Assembly (NCBI GenBank): GCA_029962745.1
Contig: CM057155.1
Coordinates: 34,040,233 to 34,104,232, forward strand
Direction of reading: 5' to 3'
DNA: 64,000 nucleotides
From: Echinometra lucunter
Taxonomy: Eukaryota; Echinodermata; Echinoidea; Camarodonta; Echinometridae
This document shows positions 25,252 through 37,189 of this stretch, one piece after another. The notes under the pieces were generated by a model, which was given only the letters and a program-made list of their open reading frames with translations, had not been told where the DNA came from and made no database searches. The position numbers and the translations under genes are program-made. Each line of letters opens with the position of its first letter. Position 1 is the first letter of the stretch.

Positions 25252-26420
25252 TTGCTTGAAAGTCCCCTTTTTGAAATTTGGCTTTGTTTGATTTTATCTA
25301 TATAATCTATTTATTTCAAAAACAGTAAAAGCCCGGTTTAGCTTCACTACAGCTTATGTCTGACAGTAATATAGAGTGACAGAATATGAATATAAAAACG
25401 ATGTCCATATGCGCAAAAATTAATGTCAGTTATCCCTCTTGGAATAATTATGATATCGTGAATTGCAGGGCTGTTGTTGACGTACTATTGCACCCCCCCC
25501 CCAACAACACGCACTGTTTTACTTGCATGGGAAAACATTCATAATTATGGTGCATTATGAATATCTCGTGCTACTCAACAATATACTTTAATTAAGTGAA
25601 CGATATAAACTGAACTGTTGTTAATATCTATGGCTGAAGGAATACGGCACACATTCTCAACGAACAAGATGTATTGCAACTGCACTAGACATACCATCAC
25701 TGCCCTATCATAACGAACATGCAGATGAACACGCAACCTTGCAATCCCTATCTCGCGTCAAATATAGGACGAGATTCTGATCGTCTGCATGGATATCCGC
25801 ATAAAGTGCATGACCTTTGCGTGTACAACCAATAGATCAATATCTGTACATTAAGCGACCAACATTTCACATGTACTCTTCTTTCGATGAGCATGTCATT
25901 TTATTTCGTTTAGCTCAACAATATGCATGGTTTTAATCCCTCAATCAAGCTAGCATCCAATCTAAATTGTCAACTTGGAAATGCGTTTGCGGTAATTACA
26001 ACGGACAGAAAGCAAAGCGTGTAATGAGAGGAATTTGTGAGCTGTGACGAGATTAAACGATAAAGTAGATGGGTGCCATGAGAAAAACAATTATTATTAA
26101 GGGTTCCAGTTTACAATTAATTTTAATCATCCTTGCGCTGTGTATTCAACCCATACACTTTATATTATTATGTGCTTCTGGTCCAAATGGGTAGGAATTG
26201 AGTGTCTTTGATATTGCTTGACTTCATTCTGAAAGCCGTATTAGAAAACTATATGGTTTATTTATCTCTTAGAATTCTTATTCATTTCACTTGTCACCAG
26301 AACCCCCTACTCTTCTAGACTGTTTCCTTGTACATGTATTAATCATCTGAGATTTGATACCTCTCCCCATCAGCATCATTTATCCACCACCCCTTTCTGA
26401 GTGTGACTCATTCTTTCTAT

Positions 26421-26446
26421 CTCTCTCTCTCTCTCTCTCTCTCTAC
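26421..26446. repeat. (CT)n microsatellite in a pyrimidine-rich stretch
   Basis: CT dinucleotides in a pyrimidine-biased region that continues to about 26850. No gene is seen in 26.35-26.9 kb. Confidence 0.8.
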
Positions 26447-27549
26447 ATTGTGAGTTTTTGTTGTTCTTTTGGTGTGGCACCCCACCCCCATTCCACTCGG
26501 TCTCCTAATAATAAACTCTCTGCCCTCTTATTCTGATCAGTCTCGGATTTTTTCCCTCTTTCTCGTACTGCCGGGCTCGTACTCCATGGTCTTTATACAT
26601 TGTATAATTGCTTTCTGCATTTCTTGGGTTTACCTCTCGCCTCTCATTTAGTTCCCCTTTCTAGTGTTTCTACTGTTTTACCCTCTTCTGCCATCTCCCT
26701 GTTATCCTCTTTCAGGCCATTCTATTCTGCCTCATTCTGCTCCTGTGCTCTCTCTGTCTCTTTCTGACCCATTCCTCATCCTCCATCTGTCATCCCCTCT
26801 GTCCATCCCTCCATCCCCTCATCTCAATCCGCCGCCTATGCATCTCCCAATCGATGGTGTTAACCTACTTTTCTTCTAACCGTGGGCCTGCGTTCCTCTG
26901 ACATTTTCATCTCAACCTGAGGGCAACCTAACGGCTTATACGCAGTCACATTCTTAGTGGTATGCTTCACACAGAGAAACAAATGCCATGAACGCCATGT
27001 TTATAATGGGCCTCCGCTCCCAGGTTTTTTCTAATCGGGATTTTATTCACATTTAGCTGTCCGTGTGATATGAAGTCTAAAATCAACAGTGCTGTACATA
27101 CTGTTTTGGAAAAAATTTGGGAAATTATTTGATATGAGCATTCAAATATGTCAAATCTCAGTGGTCAATGGTAGAAGAGCTATAATTATGAATAAAAATA
27201 TCCAAGTGTTAATAGGAAAAGAGGAAAAGGCAGCTATAGTCGGAGGGACTACATTAGATCGTGCCGTGAGAGTCACCACGCAAGATCTTCAGTATCTGAC
27301 TACGTGAGACGAGAATTTCTCAAAAAATCACAAAGGTTATTTTAATATCTTCTACATGCAGGCATGTTAGGAAGACAGTCGTAAGGAAGCTAACACCATG
27401 AAGATGAATCTCATGAAACCCGGTTTTTATAAACACCAAGGGCTCCGTATACCACTATGTCTGGATAATTATTGATTTTCTTCATTTACTATTCTACGCT
27501 AATTTCTACTGCTTGTAGAGGGACGAAAAGGGATGTAGAATAGATTAAA

Positions 27550-27960
27550 GCTATCTCGTCCAGGTAGCGTAGGCCAGAAACTGGCCAGCTATGCATTGTT
27601 TCTTTATTGTCGATCAATTACCCTCCCGTGGCGTCGCAGGATCCATGCCGAGTCCAACATGAGGTTCTCAGTCACACCACGAAACCCGAATTCATATCGA
27701 TCGCAAACCAACCGATTCTATACAGGTCATTCCATTGTTAGGTCTGTAGTCGATCTGGAATCAGTGTGACTTGAGTATCAGTCGTACCTACAATCGGATT
27801 CCACAAGGACTTCCATGCGACTGATCCTTGGCCATTCGCGGATCTTTTGTTGGTTTCGTTGCTAAGGCCGTCGTATGAGCAAGGGGCCTCCTATCCAAGA
27901 ACGTTCCTTCGAAGTTGGAGTACCTGGACCATGGACCCGGTGTGATCCATCAGCGATCAA
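27550..27960. other. GC-richer intronic block, nature unknown
   Basis: About 400 bases with many CpG and GATCG words (ATCGATCGCAAACC, GTCGATCTGG, GCGATCAAG). It may be an interspersed repeat or a regulatory island. No open frame or repeat ends could be established. Confidence 0.25.
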
Positions 27961-28256
27961 GTTCAAAGCTCATTCTATAGCAAGCTTATGATTATAAAGA
28001 AAATTAAGGCCTATCACATTTTGCTTGCCATATGAATCAAAAACGTGAAAGGGAATTATGCTTTTAGCTGAGTAGGGGGTGCCAGCGTGGTTTTACTGAA
28101 GGAGGCATGAACAAGTTAGGCACCCCATCCGCCAATTTTCTCCATACATGGGCCATATAGGTCTTATATCACGACGCACAGGAACATCCTTTACGGATTC
28201 ACATAATATCATGTAAAGGCCACATTTCCTTCGAGATAACGCTCTGTTGCTATATC

Positions 28257-28390
28257 TGGTCCCCGTTTCATGAAACTTGTTATCAGTATCAACTGCCATA
28301 TTTCTATGACAAATCGCCTCTCAGCCAATCAGATGCAAGGATTTCAGGAGCTTATAACAGTTATTGCAACTTTTATGAAACTGGGCCCTG
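28257..28390. mobile_element. Foldback element, GTTTCATGAA family (copy 2)
   Basis: It starts TCCCCGTTTCATGAAACTTG and ends TTTTATGAAACTGGGCCC. The centre has CAGCCAATCAGATG, the complement of the GATTGGCTGA seen in copies 1 and 3. Confidence 0.65.
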
Positions 28391-28954
28391 ATCTGTGCAG
28401 CAAGTTCCGCCACAGAGTGAGCTTTCGCTGTTTCCAAACACTCTTGTTCTGCCAACTTTGAATCCTCCTCTAGGTATATTATGCCAAGCGTATTCAGATC
28501 ACATCTATAACAGGCCCCTTTTGAATGAAAGGCGTGCGACCCTTCTTGAAGTACAACACAAAACAGGTTAGAAAGCTCAGTGAGAAACATATAACATTAA
28601 ATTCTTTCATCGTATTAAAGTTTAGTGACATCTTCTAGCGTCATCTTTTAAAAAACTATTGCACATCACGAATAAATTAAATTTTCTATGAACAGTAATA
28701 TAAATGTGGGGTACACGGATATAAGCATACCACGTTGATTGCTACTCTCTTACACATGCACTCCTGCATGTCCGTTAATCAAGCGATAAATGAAAGATAT
28801 ATTAATGACCTCGTTAATCTAGTGTAGATAGTGAGTGACGCACACATGTAGACGAGCTGATGATAACGGTTGTTACCGTTGTTTGATGGTTTATCTTACC
28901 TGGCTGCTAATAAAGCACGTGTATGCCTGTAAGTAATGAACCAGGGGACCTGTT

Positions 28955-29084
28955 GCTTTAGCTCCTATCCAAGGGACATGGTAACGAGGATTAATGCCTT
29001 ACCAAGGGGCACTAGCGTGTCGACTTGCTTTCAAACCCGTGACCGCTCAGTTACGAGAACACTGTTCTATCACTAGTGCCTAAC
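28955..29084 (-). mobile_element. tRNA-derived SINE fragment (family A, copy 2)
   Basis: Same family as 661-795. On the - strand it has a tRNA-like head (GGCACTAGTGATAGAACAG, B-box-like GGGTTTGAAAGC) and then the CCCCTTGGTAAGGCATT tail. Not a functional tRNA. Confidence 0.55.
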
Positions 29085-29859
29085 AGTACATCACAGACAG
29101 GCATTTTGTGATATAATTATCTTTGCTTTAAACTTCGTAAACCAGTCTCATACTATGTGAAGGATTGAAGGAATCTATTGATAATTACATTCATATTTTG
29201 ATTTTGATATTGCAATGTTATTGCAGTGTTGACTTCTTTGATTATCCATTATGCGATCGTATATATCCATGCATGATGCAATGTTTGTATACTGGTAATG
29301 TAGTCAGTCGACTTGCAAACATTATGAATAATAATATTGTTTATCAGATTCATCTTTCCTCTTTCATCTTATTCTTGAAGATCCAATTTTCTTGACATAG
29401 ATGCCTTAGATTGATCTATTCCTTCCGAAATATTTTGCTCTTTTGTTTTTGCCCTTCATTTCTGTATTAACTTTTGTTTCATCGCAATTTATAACTTAAA
29501 CAAACCTGCATTCATGCTGTTGATTAAAAAAGATTTACGAAGGTATCTAAATGTAATTTCGTTCTGGGTTTCTTAATCTTGATTATATCATTTGTTTATT
29601 CATTTTTAGAACTTACTAATAACCGCCAAATAATTACTTAATGATTGAATACAACCTTCAAACGTTTCAGTTTTTCTCCTGTATGAACGCATGACGGATA
29701 CACTTAACAATTAAAGCATGGCCATTTAGTCTCCCTTATAACGTATGCCTATACTAAGTAATGGCAATTAGAAATTAATAATTGCACCCACGTTAAACTT
29801 CATATTTCATTATTATTCCATCTGGAGGCGCTTCTTGACATTTCAAGCGTTTTCCCCTC

Positions 29860-29862
<3 letters not shown>

Positions 29863-29894
<32 letters not shown>

Positions 29895-29995
29895 TCTCTT
29901 GGCAGTTATGCAGTTATTGCAATTCAAATCTGCTGTTACCCCTACTAAACTCCCTCTCTCTCTTTCTTTCTCTCTCTCTCTCTTTCTCTGGTCAT
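29863..29995. repeat. (CT)n-rich tracts
   Basis: Two CT-rich blocks at 29863-29900 and 29950-29990. Low complexity only. Confidence 0.8.
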
Positions 29996-30489
29996 CATGA
30001 CTTTTCCCCTCTCCAACTCCCTTAAAGAGGCTCTGTGGTGGCTTTCATGGGGAATTTGACACCGTGGGTGCTTACCCAGTAACAGGTGTTGTCCATCACT
30101 ATGAGTTTTATGACCAACAGACCTTATGTAATGCTCTGTATATTTCACCCTTTGCCCCATAAGGCCCGAGAATCATGAGAATGCCCGAAGCAGGCCGAAG
30201 AATGTTTTGGTGGGACACCTTGCTTTGCTGTGCTCCAGAAATGTAGCTCTATTACAGGTGTTACCGATGCTTTTCACAAAGTCTGGTGTCAGCACATTAT
30301 GATTCACTCCCCATGAAAACCCACGACAGAGCCTTTTTAAACAATGTCTTTCCATTTCCCTTCTCCTATCTTTCTCCTCATCCTCTGCTTTTGCCTTTTC
30401 TCTTACTCTCTTCTCTCACCGTTATTATCACCACATCATCACCATTGTCTTCATCATGCATCTCAATCTCTCTCACTCTCTCTTTCATA

Positions 30490-30520
30490 CACTCACACAC
30501 ACACACACACACACACACTC
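30490..30520. repeat. (CA)n microsatellite
   Basis: Pure CA repeat within a pyrimidine-rich segment (30350-30650). The open frames over it are low-complexity. Confidence 0.9.
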
Positions 30521-31827
30521 CCACCTACCATCAGCCTCCTTTCTGTGAATGCCTCATTTCTCTCCATCCCCTAACTGTCTCCTCTCCTTTCCCCCTTTCG
30601 CTCTGTCTTACACCTCTTCACATCTCTTTTCTTTATCTCTCTCCCACCTACAAGCTTTTTTTTTTCCGGAGCGATGTTACATGGTTACCCCAGCCCCCTC
30701 CCCAGGTTACCCCAAGGCTGTTCGGGTAATCAAGCGGTGCGGATAGATGGATGATAGGGAGAGCGTTGTTGAACTTGCACGCCCCTGCCCACTCGATGCT
30801 CACGACCTACCCAAACACTCTGAAACTCGTGACAATTTAGCTTTTTGTTTTTCCGCTTTGTTCTACAGTGTTAATGTTAAATTGTTTAACATAAAATCTC
30901 TTTGCATTTGGTTACCTGTTCTTCTTGCAATGATTAGGTACACGCGGTGACTGTCCTTTAAAAATATTTGCAACAACTCAACCGTTGGTACTTGGTAAAG
31001 TCTTTGCTTGCTCATGCCCTCGCGACGCTTACTCTTTTAATACCAAAGACATATACCGAGACATTCATTTTCAGCTTCTCTTTTTCGCACCGTTCTTTAC
31101 CGTCCTGTACAAAACAGAGAATTTGAACTTAAATAGTCATTTTCTGTACTTGGGTAGTGTGTATGTTTAATTTGAAATAGGTGTTCTCTGGACGAAAGTC
31201 CTTATGAGTTGACATCATTACACCCACCGTGCTAATTAACGAGAAACACCATTCCCCTCCTTCACAATATACCATCATCAGTTACAATAAAAAAATCATG
31301 ACTATGGTAGGCAAATAAACGAATAGACAAGCAAAACGCAAACTCTAATATTTGTATATTGTTTTAGGAAGAGTTACTGTGTTTGCTGTTGGCAGCTCTG
31401 GGTATTATAGGCTAATATAGTTCACGGGAGAGGGAAAAGAAAATGAAAATATGATACTGACAACACCATTTTACATATTTATTAAAAAGATTAAGTCGCT
31501 TCGACTTTTATTAATATCTGAATCATCGGCCATCATCTGAAGAAATGACTTTCTCTCCAAATCGACCAAGCTAATACAGTCAATTAAAGGGTGCTCTCTA
31601 CCTTCAAATACTTGTATGCCACAAATAAAAGCTGTCTGAAACGTCCACATACAAAGTAAAGCACAACCAAATCTAATTAGCTTTCTAGTTTAGATTTGTA
31701 GTGTGAAAATAGAATTGATGAGGGGGAGGATAAGCAGCAAGGATTTTTAGATTTGATGAGTCATCCAATACTAAAGCAACACACTCGAGACGAGCCGGAA
31801 ATGGATCGAATTCGGTTCATTTTACTC

Positions 31828-31841
31828 GTTGCCATGGTTAC
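31828..31841. promoter_or_regulatory. X-box motif GTTGCCATGGTTAC
   Basis: Matches the RFX consensus GTNRCC..GGYNAC. It lies in a CpG-containing island (31790-31960) near the 3' end of FBXL16 intron 1. Candidate enhancer element. Confidence 0.4.
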
Positions 31842-32319
31842 GCACCCTTCCTCAAAGCGCGAGCCTCACAACCGCAGATTATCGAACAGCAATCAACTCG
31901 AAATGGATTGGTAATTTTATCTTTCGATCGTGTGTTCGAGTTTGGATTAAAATGTACCGTGTATTCGACAAGACTCCACTCTATAATAAGCACGGGACAC
32001 AAACAAATCCATGGTGCTTTTCATATTCCACTTCTGACAATCCTTACATAGAAACATGGGTACTATAAAAATCATCCCCCAAGGCAATGGTGTTTTTCAG
32101 GACGCAAGTTTTCAAGTCACCCTAACAAAAGATTTTATCCTAAAGATTTATTAATAACTATTATTTTGAACATAAAGATAGCACTTACGCAAACCGAAGA
32201 ATCGAAACATCTGCCCTTCCTCCCTTTAGGAGAAGAAATATCAAGAAAAAACAAAAACAAAAACAATCTCGCTATTTTCCCCCTGATATACGCCTAAATC
32301 ACATTATCTTCAGCGTTAT

Positions 32320-32333
32320 GTTGTCATGGAAAC
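32320..32333. promoter_or_regulatory. X-box-like motif GTTGTCATGGAAAC
   Basis: A two-half-site RFX-like motif 480 bases downstream of the X-box at 31828. Weak on its own. Confidence 0.3.
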
Positions 32334-32542
32334 AATCATCATGGTGATGAGGACAAAGGAGAAGTTAAAGTTATCTACGTAAGAACGGACCTTTCATTAC
32401 AATGAGATGCAGTCTCTCGCAACTCGAGTGTTTCTTAGATTAAAATATGAGGGTTGTGTAAATTATTCTTTAGAGATTTGCTTCCTTGCTTTTAACAGTT
32501 TTATCTTCAACTTTTTGCTTGCAAGAGAGAGAGAGAGAATCC

Positions 32543-32599
<57 letters not shown>
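32543..32599. repeat. (GT)n(AT)n compound microsatellite
   Basis: Pure GT repeat running into AT repeat. Confidence 0.95.
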
Positions 32600-32601
<2 letters not shown>

Positions 32602-32723
32602 TTAAGGGTTCACGTATTGGCTCAAACAAACGAGAAGAAAACTGCTATAGAAGCGTTGCATTGTGGCCAACTAAGTTTTTCTTATCTACTCAAATTTTCG
32701 ATGCTTCCTCCGGTGAATTGTCA

Positions 32724-33070
32724 CTTGGTCTACTCCCACTTTGTCTAATGCGCGTTTGGTCTCATTCCACATTGTCTAATTTCATTTCGTCTACAACCAA
32801 TTTCTTATTGCCACTTAGTTCATTTACCATTTCGTCTTATTTCCAGTTAGGCTATGCCCATTTCGTCCAATACCCACCTGGTCTAACACCACTTAGTCTA
32901 CCTGATTGGACGAATTGGTAATAGACCAAATAGTCATTAGACGAAATGAGAAAAAATAAATAGACAAGTGGCAATTAGACCAAAATTACAGTAGACCAAA
33001 TGAGTTATCCATGATGGTGTTCGACGATCTGGCAATTAGACCAGCTGGTAGTAGACCAATTATATGTAGG
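32724..33070. mobile_element. Foldback element built of GTCTA sub-repeats
   Basis: The left half is a run of loosely repeated units of about 15-20 bases, each containing TTGGTCTA, TTTCGTCTA or TTGTCTAAT. After a centre near 32905, the right half holds the inverse words TAGACCAAAT, TAGACGAAAT and TAGACCA. This is the organisation of foldback (TFB-type) transposons, whose long inverted repeats are made of short direct repeats. No open frame lies between the arms. Confidence 0.65.
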
Positions 33071-33676
33071 ACCCCTCCCCCTCCCCCCACGTCTGAACCC
33101 GCACTACCCCATTACTAAGATTTAGCAATAAGAATTTAATAACATCGGTTCAACCTTGCACGTGGATATTTTTTTTGTAAGGACATACCAAAAGAATGAT
33201 GAAAAACACGATGTCTCGTGAATTCCATAATGTCATCGTCACCTTGGTTTTGCAGTTCTTCATGTAGGTCATGTAGTCATGTAGGTATTCCTAACAGAAA
33301 ACTTGCCTTTCGAGCTGTTTTTTTTTTTTTTTTTTTACTGCACTTCTTATATAGCTGCAGTATGAAAATGAACAGGAAATCTTAAAACTGCTTCAATACT
33401 AACTGATGCTGCTACTTCACAGTCTTTCTCTTTTTTTTTTTTTACCAGGACGACCACAACGAATACTATTCATACATATATTATCTTTAACTCCACCTTC
33501 TTTTATTCCTCCTCCTCTTCTGCTTACTAGTACTACTCCAGCTGCCACTGCCAGTGATGCTACTTGTAACAACGATACTATACTCCTAGGCCTACAATAA
33601 TCTACTTCTTCTGTCGAGAGTCTTCCGTCTTATTTTGAGGGTTGCGTCTCATCTATGTCCCTGAATTTATATGAAC

Positions 33677-33720
<44 letters not shown>

Positions 33721-33803
33721 TATATATAGCAAACAATGGGGTAAAAATAAAAACACCGCAAGACGTAAAATTTACTGAATTTTGGTCACATACCTTTATC
33801 GAA

Positions 33804-33842
<39 letters not shown>

Positions 33843-33845
33843 TAG
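33677..33845. repeat. TA/CA microsatellites
   Basis: TA and CA runs at 33677-33730 and a TA run at 33808-33842. Confidence 0.9.
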
Positions 33846-34110
33846 ATAGTTTTTTTTTTTGGATAAATTCTCCAAGTTCTCAATTCACCGGCTTCACGTC
33901 ATTCCTCTCAGTAGGTCAAAGTGATAATGCTCTGATAAAACCGTCTTCTTAAATTCTGTTCCATCCCCACGTATTAATAATAATTCATTCAATACGTTTA
34001 TGATTAAGTAAAGTGTGTTTTCCAATGATTTATTCCATTTCCGTCGTGTTAGATATTGTAAATGATGAAGAGTAACATTACTCTTTTCCTTCTCCTTTTC
34101 TGTCATGTAG

Positions 34111-34259
34111 ATGTGTCAGAATCACCGACACTGGAGTTGGATTCCTGGCCACCATGGGATGTTTGAGGGCGCTATATCTGCGATGGTGTTGTCAGGTCCA
34201 GGATTTCGGACTTCAGCATCTGTACGGTATGAAGAGTCTTCTGGTGCTCTCAGTTGCAG
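34111..34259 (+). CDS. FBXL16: FBXL16 coding exon 2
   Basis: It follows a pyrimidine-rich tract and GTAG. The first base completes an Arg codon with the AG of exon 1, giving [12 protein letters not shown]. It encodes the next two leucine-rich repeats ([27 protein letters not shown]), matching vertebrate FBXL16 almost residue for residue. It ends before GTATGG in phase 1. Length is 149 bases. Confidence 0.95.
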
Positions 34260-35356
34260 GTATGGGCACAAGAAAAGGATATCACAATGAAGTGGAGTCA
34301 AGAATATTGTAATCTCGGAAGTAGCCAGACTCGTTATACAGGGGGCGGGCACAGATGGGGAGGGGGGGGGGGGGGGGGGGAGGGGCGCAACAAAATCACA
34401 AAAATCACAGTCGCATACATACTCCAAACACCTGGAGTAGGGTTGGTGGTCTTGATCCTGAATTTCCATGGGTCTTCAGATTTTTTTTCTTTTCAGATGA
34501 ACCCCGTCGAGAAGATGACCCCTTGCGCCCTCTTGCTGTGTATTGTAATTGTTGCGTTATCACAGGATCCTGGAAGGTGTGTGTGTGTGTGTGGGGGGGG
34601 GGGGGGATGGCACAGCGGGATCGAGCATCCATAACTTTAACGTCGCTTCTCGGCATTTTGGCTAAGATCATGTGTAGAATGTATACATGGACTCCTCCTT
34701 GCCAGGGGCGGGGGAGTCAATTGGTTGCGGGTATGTATAACAATATATTTGAATGCCCCCCCCCCCCCCGTGGGGCGGGGGCAACCTGCTCACTTTACAC
34801 TTCCTCGTTTCCTTAGTGCCTTTGTAATCCTTGGCAATTCCTTCCCAAAATCGATAGGATTCGATAAATAAATAATAGAGTAGAGGTGCCGTAGAAGTGT
34901 CGTAGTCGAGTGGTTTAAGGCGCTGGACTGAAGACGCGAAAGGCTGGGGTTCGATCCCCCGGCACGGCACTTATGCCCTTGAGCAAGGCATTTTATCTAC
35001 ATTGCTTTTTTATCGTGTATCAAGTAAAGTGATGTGCTATATGCATATTGATACCAACGTGTGCATGTGTTGGTGTTTAAAAAAAAATGAATGCTTCCTT
35101 ATTTCAAGTTGTTGCGGTCTTGTTGTTTCCGAATATTGTTTGATTGTCTGCTGCCAGCCAAAATATCTTTAGGATAGATGAGGAAGCCATCGACTATTTT
35201 AATTACACAAAGTAAATATTCACAGGTTCATGGTTGAAACGAGATAATTCATAACAAATTTAGTCGAATCAAACAGTTAAGCTTGATATTTTTAATACTA
35301 AATATACTGTTCATGCTTTGATTTACTCATCCGTCTATGTTTTTTTTTTTTTTCAG
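34260..35356 (+). other. FBXL16: FBXL16 intron 2
   Basis: Starts GTATGG and ends in a T-run plus CAG. It carries long poly-G runs (about 34361-34382 and 34592-34604) and a SINE at 34884-35045. Confidence 0.9.
34884..35045 (+). mobile_element. tRNA-derived SINE (family B, copy 1)
   Basis: A tRNA-like head (A-box-like GTCGAGTGGTTTAAGGCG, B-box GGTTCGATCCC) is followed by the tail CCCTTGAGCAAGGCATTTTA. A Ser/Leu-type tRNA ancestry is suggested by the head. Head and tail recur inverted at 43135-43252. The tRNA fold is imperfect and it sits in an intron, so it is called a SINE and not a tRNA gene. Confidence 0.7.
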
Positions 35357-35505
35357 GTTGCCCTCTTCTAACGGCATCAGGTCTGTCGGGCCTAGCCCAA
35401 TTGAAACAAATGGAGGAACTGGAAGTCACCAACTGCCCGGGAGCTTCCCCAAAGCTGCTCCAGTATTTCGCTGCTAATCTACCCACATGCGTCCTGATCC
35501 ACTGA
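35357..35505 (+). CDS. FBXL16: FBXL16 coding exon 3 (terminal)
   Basis: It starts after a 14-T tract and CAG; G plus GT completes Gly in phase 1. It encodes [16 protein letters not shown] and ends NLPTCVLIH then TGA. This is the last leucine-rich repeat and the conserved C-terminus (vertebrate ...LPRCLVIE). Total coding length over three exons is 1491 bases including the stop. Confidence 0.95.
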
Positions 35506-35890
35506 GCGACTGTGTACATCTCAATGAGGGAAGGAAGAAACGGTCTCCTCTCACTTTTGGCTGAGTCGATGCTTGGATTAGATCGGCGCAACTCCGTAGA
35601 GAACACAGGCAACAACTGGGGATAGCCATTGACATACATCGTAGTAGCTCGTAGTTACTCGTCGCAAGCTTTTCGAACACATTAGAAATACTGATAGTGT
35701 CTCTTGTCAAACTTCAACAGCTTTTAGGCATCAGAGCTCGGAGAACTTGAGAAAAACTAGGCACAACTTACATAATAGTTCGTAGCAACTCATACTGACT
35801 CGTCAAGCCCCTTGTGAACTTGTGTAACCTGTCAGAAAAATATTACGCTTTTTGTACTGATTAAATAAATCACTGAGTAAATGAATAAAA
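35506..35890 (+). other. FBXL16: FBXL16 3' untranslated region
   Basis: Runs from the stop codon to shortly after the AATAAA at 35864. The end is estimated from the signal position. Confidence 0.6.
35864..35869 (+). terminator. FBXL16: FBXL16 polyadenylation signal AATAAA
   Basis: AATAAA about 360 bases after the stop codon, overlapping an ATTAAA at 35860. Further AATAAA words follow within 40 bases. Confidence 0.65.
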
Positions 35891-35929
35891 AAATAAATCC
35901 AGAAATACAGAAATCATATAAGTCAATGA

Positions 35930-36173
35930 TCCTCATTGAAATGTCCTTTTTCATAGTCATTTTGGGCATTTTGACATATCGTCTCTCCTTTAATCTTCCA
36001 CATGCCATCAGTTTCTCTGGGTGCCATGGCCCTCGGGTTTGACGTGATGGGCATCTGTACTCCCTAGGAAAGCGATTGCGAAACTCGCGCAAAACCATTT
36101 GTGGGGTGTTTGTCCTGGCACATTCAGTGATCAGAAAGGCTCTTTTCTGAGGAGAAAACCGTTGCAGTGCCAT
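35930..36173 (-). pseudogene. Transposase N-terminal helix-turn-helix fossil
   Basis: Read on the - strand from the ATG at 36173, the frame begins MALQRFSPQKRAFLIT, continues through NTPQMVLREFRNRFPR, and then has CPSRQT. This matches the helix-turn-helix found at the start of mariner/Tc-like transposase-related proteins (DUF4817-like). After about 45 residues the similarity fades and no DDE catalytic region follows, so it is a truncated relic. It lies just downstream of FBXL16 in antisense orientation. Family assignment is by recall of the motif. Confidence 0.5.
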
Positions 36174-36179
36174 GTTGTC

Positions 36180-37185
36180 ACCAAGGAGCTTTTTAGCATC
36201 AGCTTCAGCATTGTCTTGCCTGATCGGTAATAGCACCGTTATCATTACAAAATCTTGCTCATTACCTCGCTCATTGTGCAAGGGAATCCAAATCAGACAA
36301 GGCATTGTTGATGCTGGCGCAGATGGGTTTTCACCCAGACACGTTAATTGAACCTTATCTAGTACATTCATTGTTGAATCCCCTCAAAAAAATATTGAAT
36401 AAAACAGGAAGTGTTACTCTAACTGCGGTGCAAGATTTATGATTCTGTCATATTTGTTATGTGAAAGCGTTAAAAAAGTATTTTTTTCCTGCCCCGCACT
36501 GTAGTGTAGCGTCTTTTACTGCAGTTGACTCGGATACCATCGGCAGATTATGAAAGGCGTTATAGACCATTCACACTCACTCACACTCACTCACACCCCG
36601 AATTTTGTTAAAAGAACAGCAAAAACTGCAATAGAATGTACTCTGCTCTGACAAAGAATTTGTTTTCGCATTGATTACACGCTTACTGACAGGATTGCGT
36701 GAGGAGTTAATCCACATGACCACAAAATTTGAATGGCATTGACTTTTAAACGCAGCTCTTATGGGTTGATTTCTGAACACTGTGCAAATTAGTGGAGTCG
36801 TTTGAAGTTTAGAATTGTCTGAAGCAAGAAGCAGTACATGTCAAATTGCAGAATCGTTTTTATATTGAAATATTTCCCCCATATATGATCGAGTTATAGT
36901 CTAAATTATTTCAGAACCAGCAGCCATATCATGAGATAGTGATGGCTAGATTGATAATTTTCACTTTGTATGGTCTTGCCATCTCTTCTGACCCACGATA
37001 CCACCCCCGGTTCTCCCTCCGCTTTTGTAAAGAAGAAGAGAATGTACCCAATATGAAAAGAAAATGATTAAGATGAAGGAAATAATGATTTTATTTCATT
37101 ACCATTACGTTACAACAATAGCATCAACAATAACTCATACTTAATAGTATGAAGGGACAGGGAGAATGTCGTAATTGAAAGAATA
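36180..37185. other. Intergenic, no gene seen
   Basis: Unremarkable sequence between the transposase fossil and a purine tract. Contains two short ACTCACTC repeats near 36570. Confidence 0.5.
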
Positions 37186-37189
37186 AAGA

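Larger units (their letters stand above)
5199..34110 (+). other. FBXL16: FBXL16 intron 1 (28.9 kb)
   Basis: It is bounded by a GTGAGA donor and a TTTTCTGTCATGTAG acceptor. It is AT-rich and repeat-laden. Stretches not listed separately (including 5.2-6.7, 7.1-8.3, 8.4-9.3, 9.8-10.5, 12.7-14.0, 16.4-17.7, 19.0-20.1, 25.3-26.4, 29.1-29.8 and 31.2-31.7 kb) hold no convincing exon on either strand. Short open frames there lack domains, conserved motifs or paired splice sites. Confidence 0.85.

Noticed and set aside
34884..34972. tRNA-Leu/Ser gene in FBXL16 intron 2
   Set aside because: A- and B-box-like words are present, but the arms are imperfect, and the same head plus tail recurs inverted at 43135-43252, so it is a SINE.
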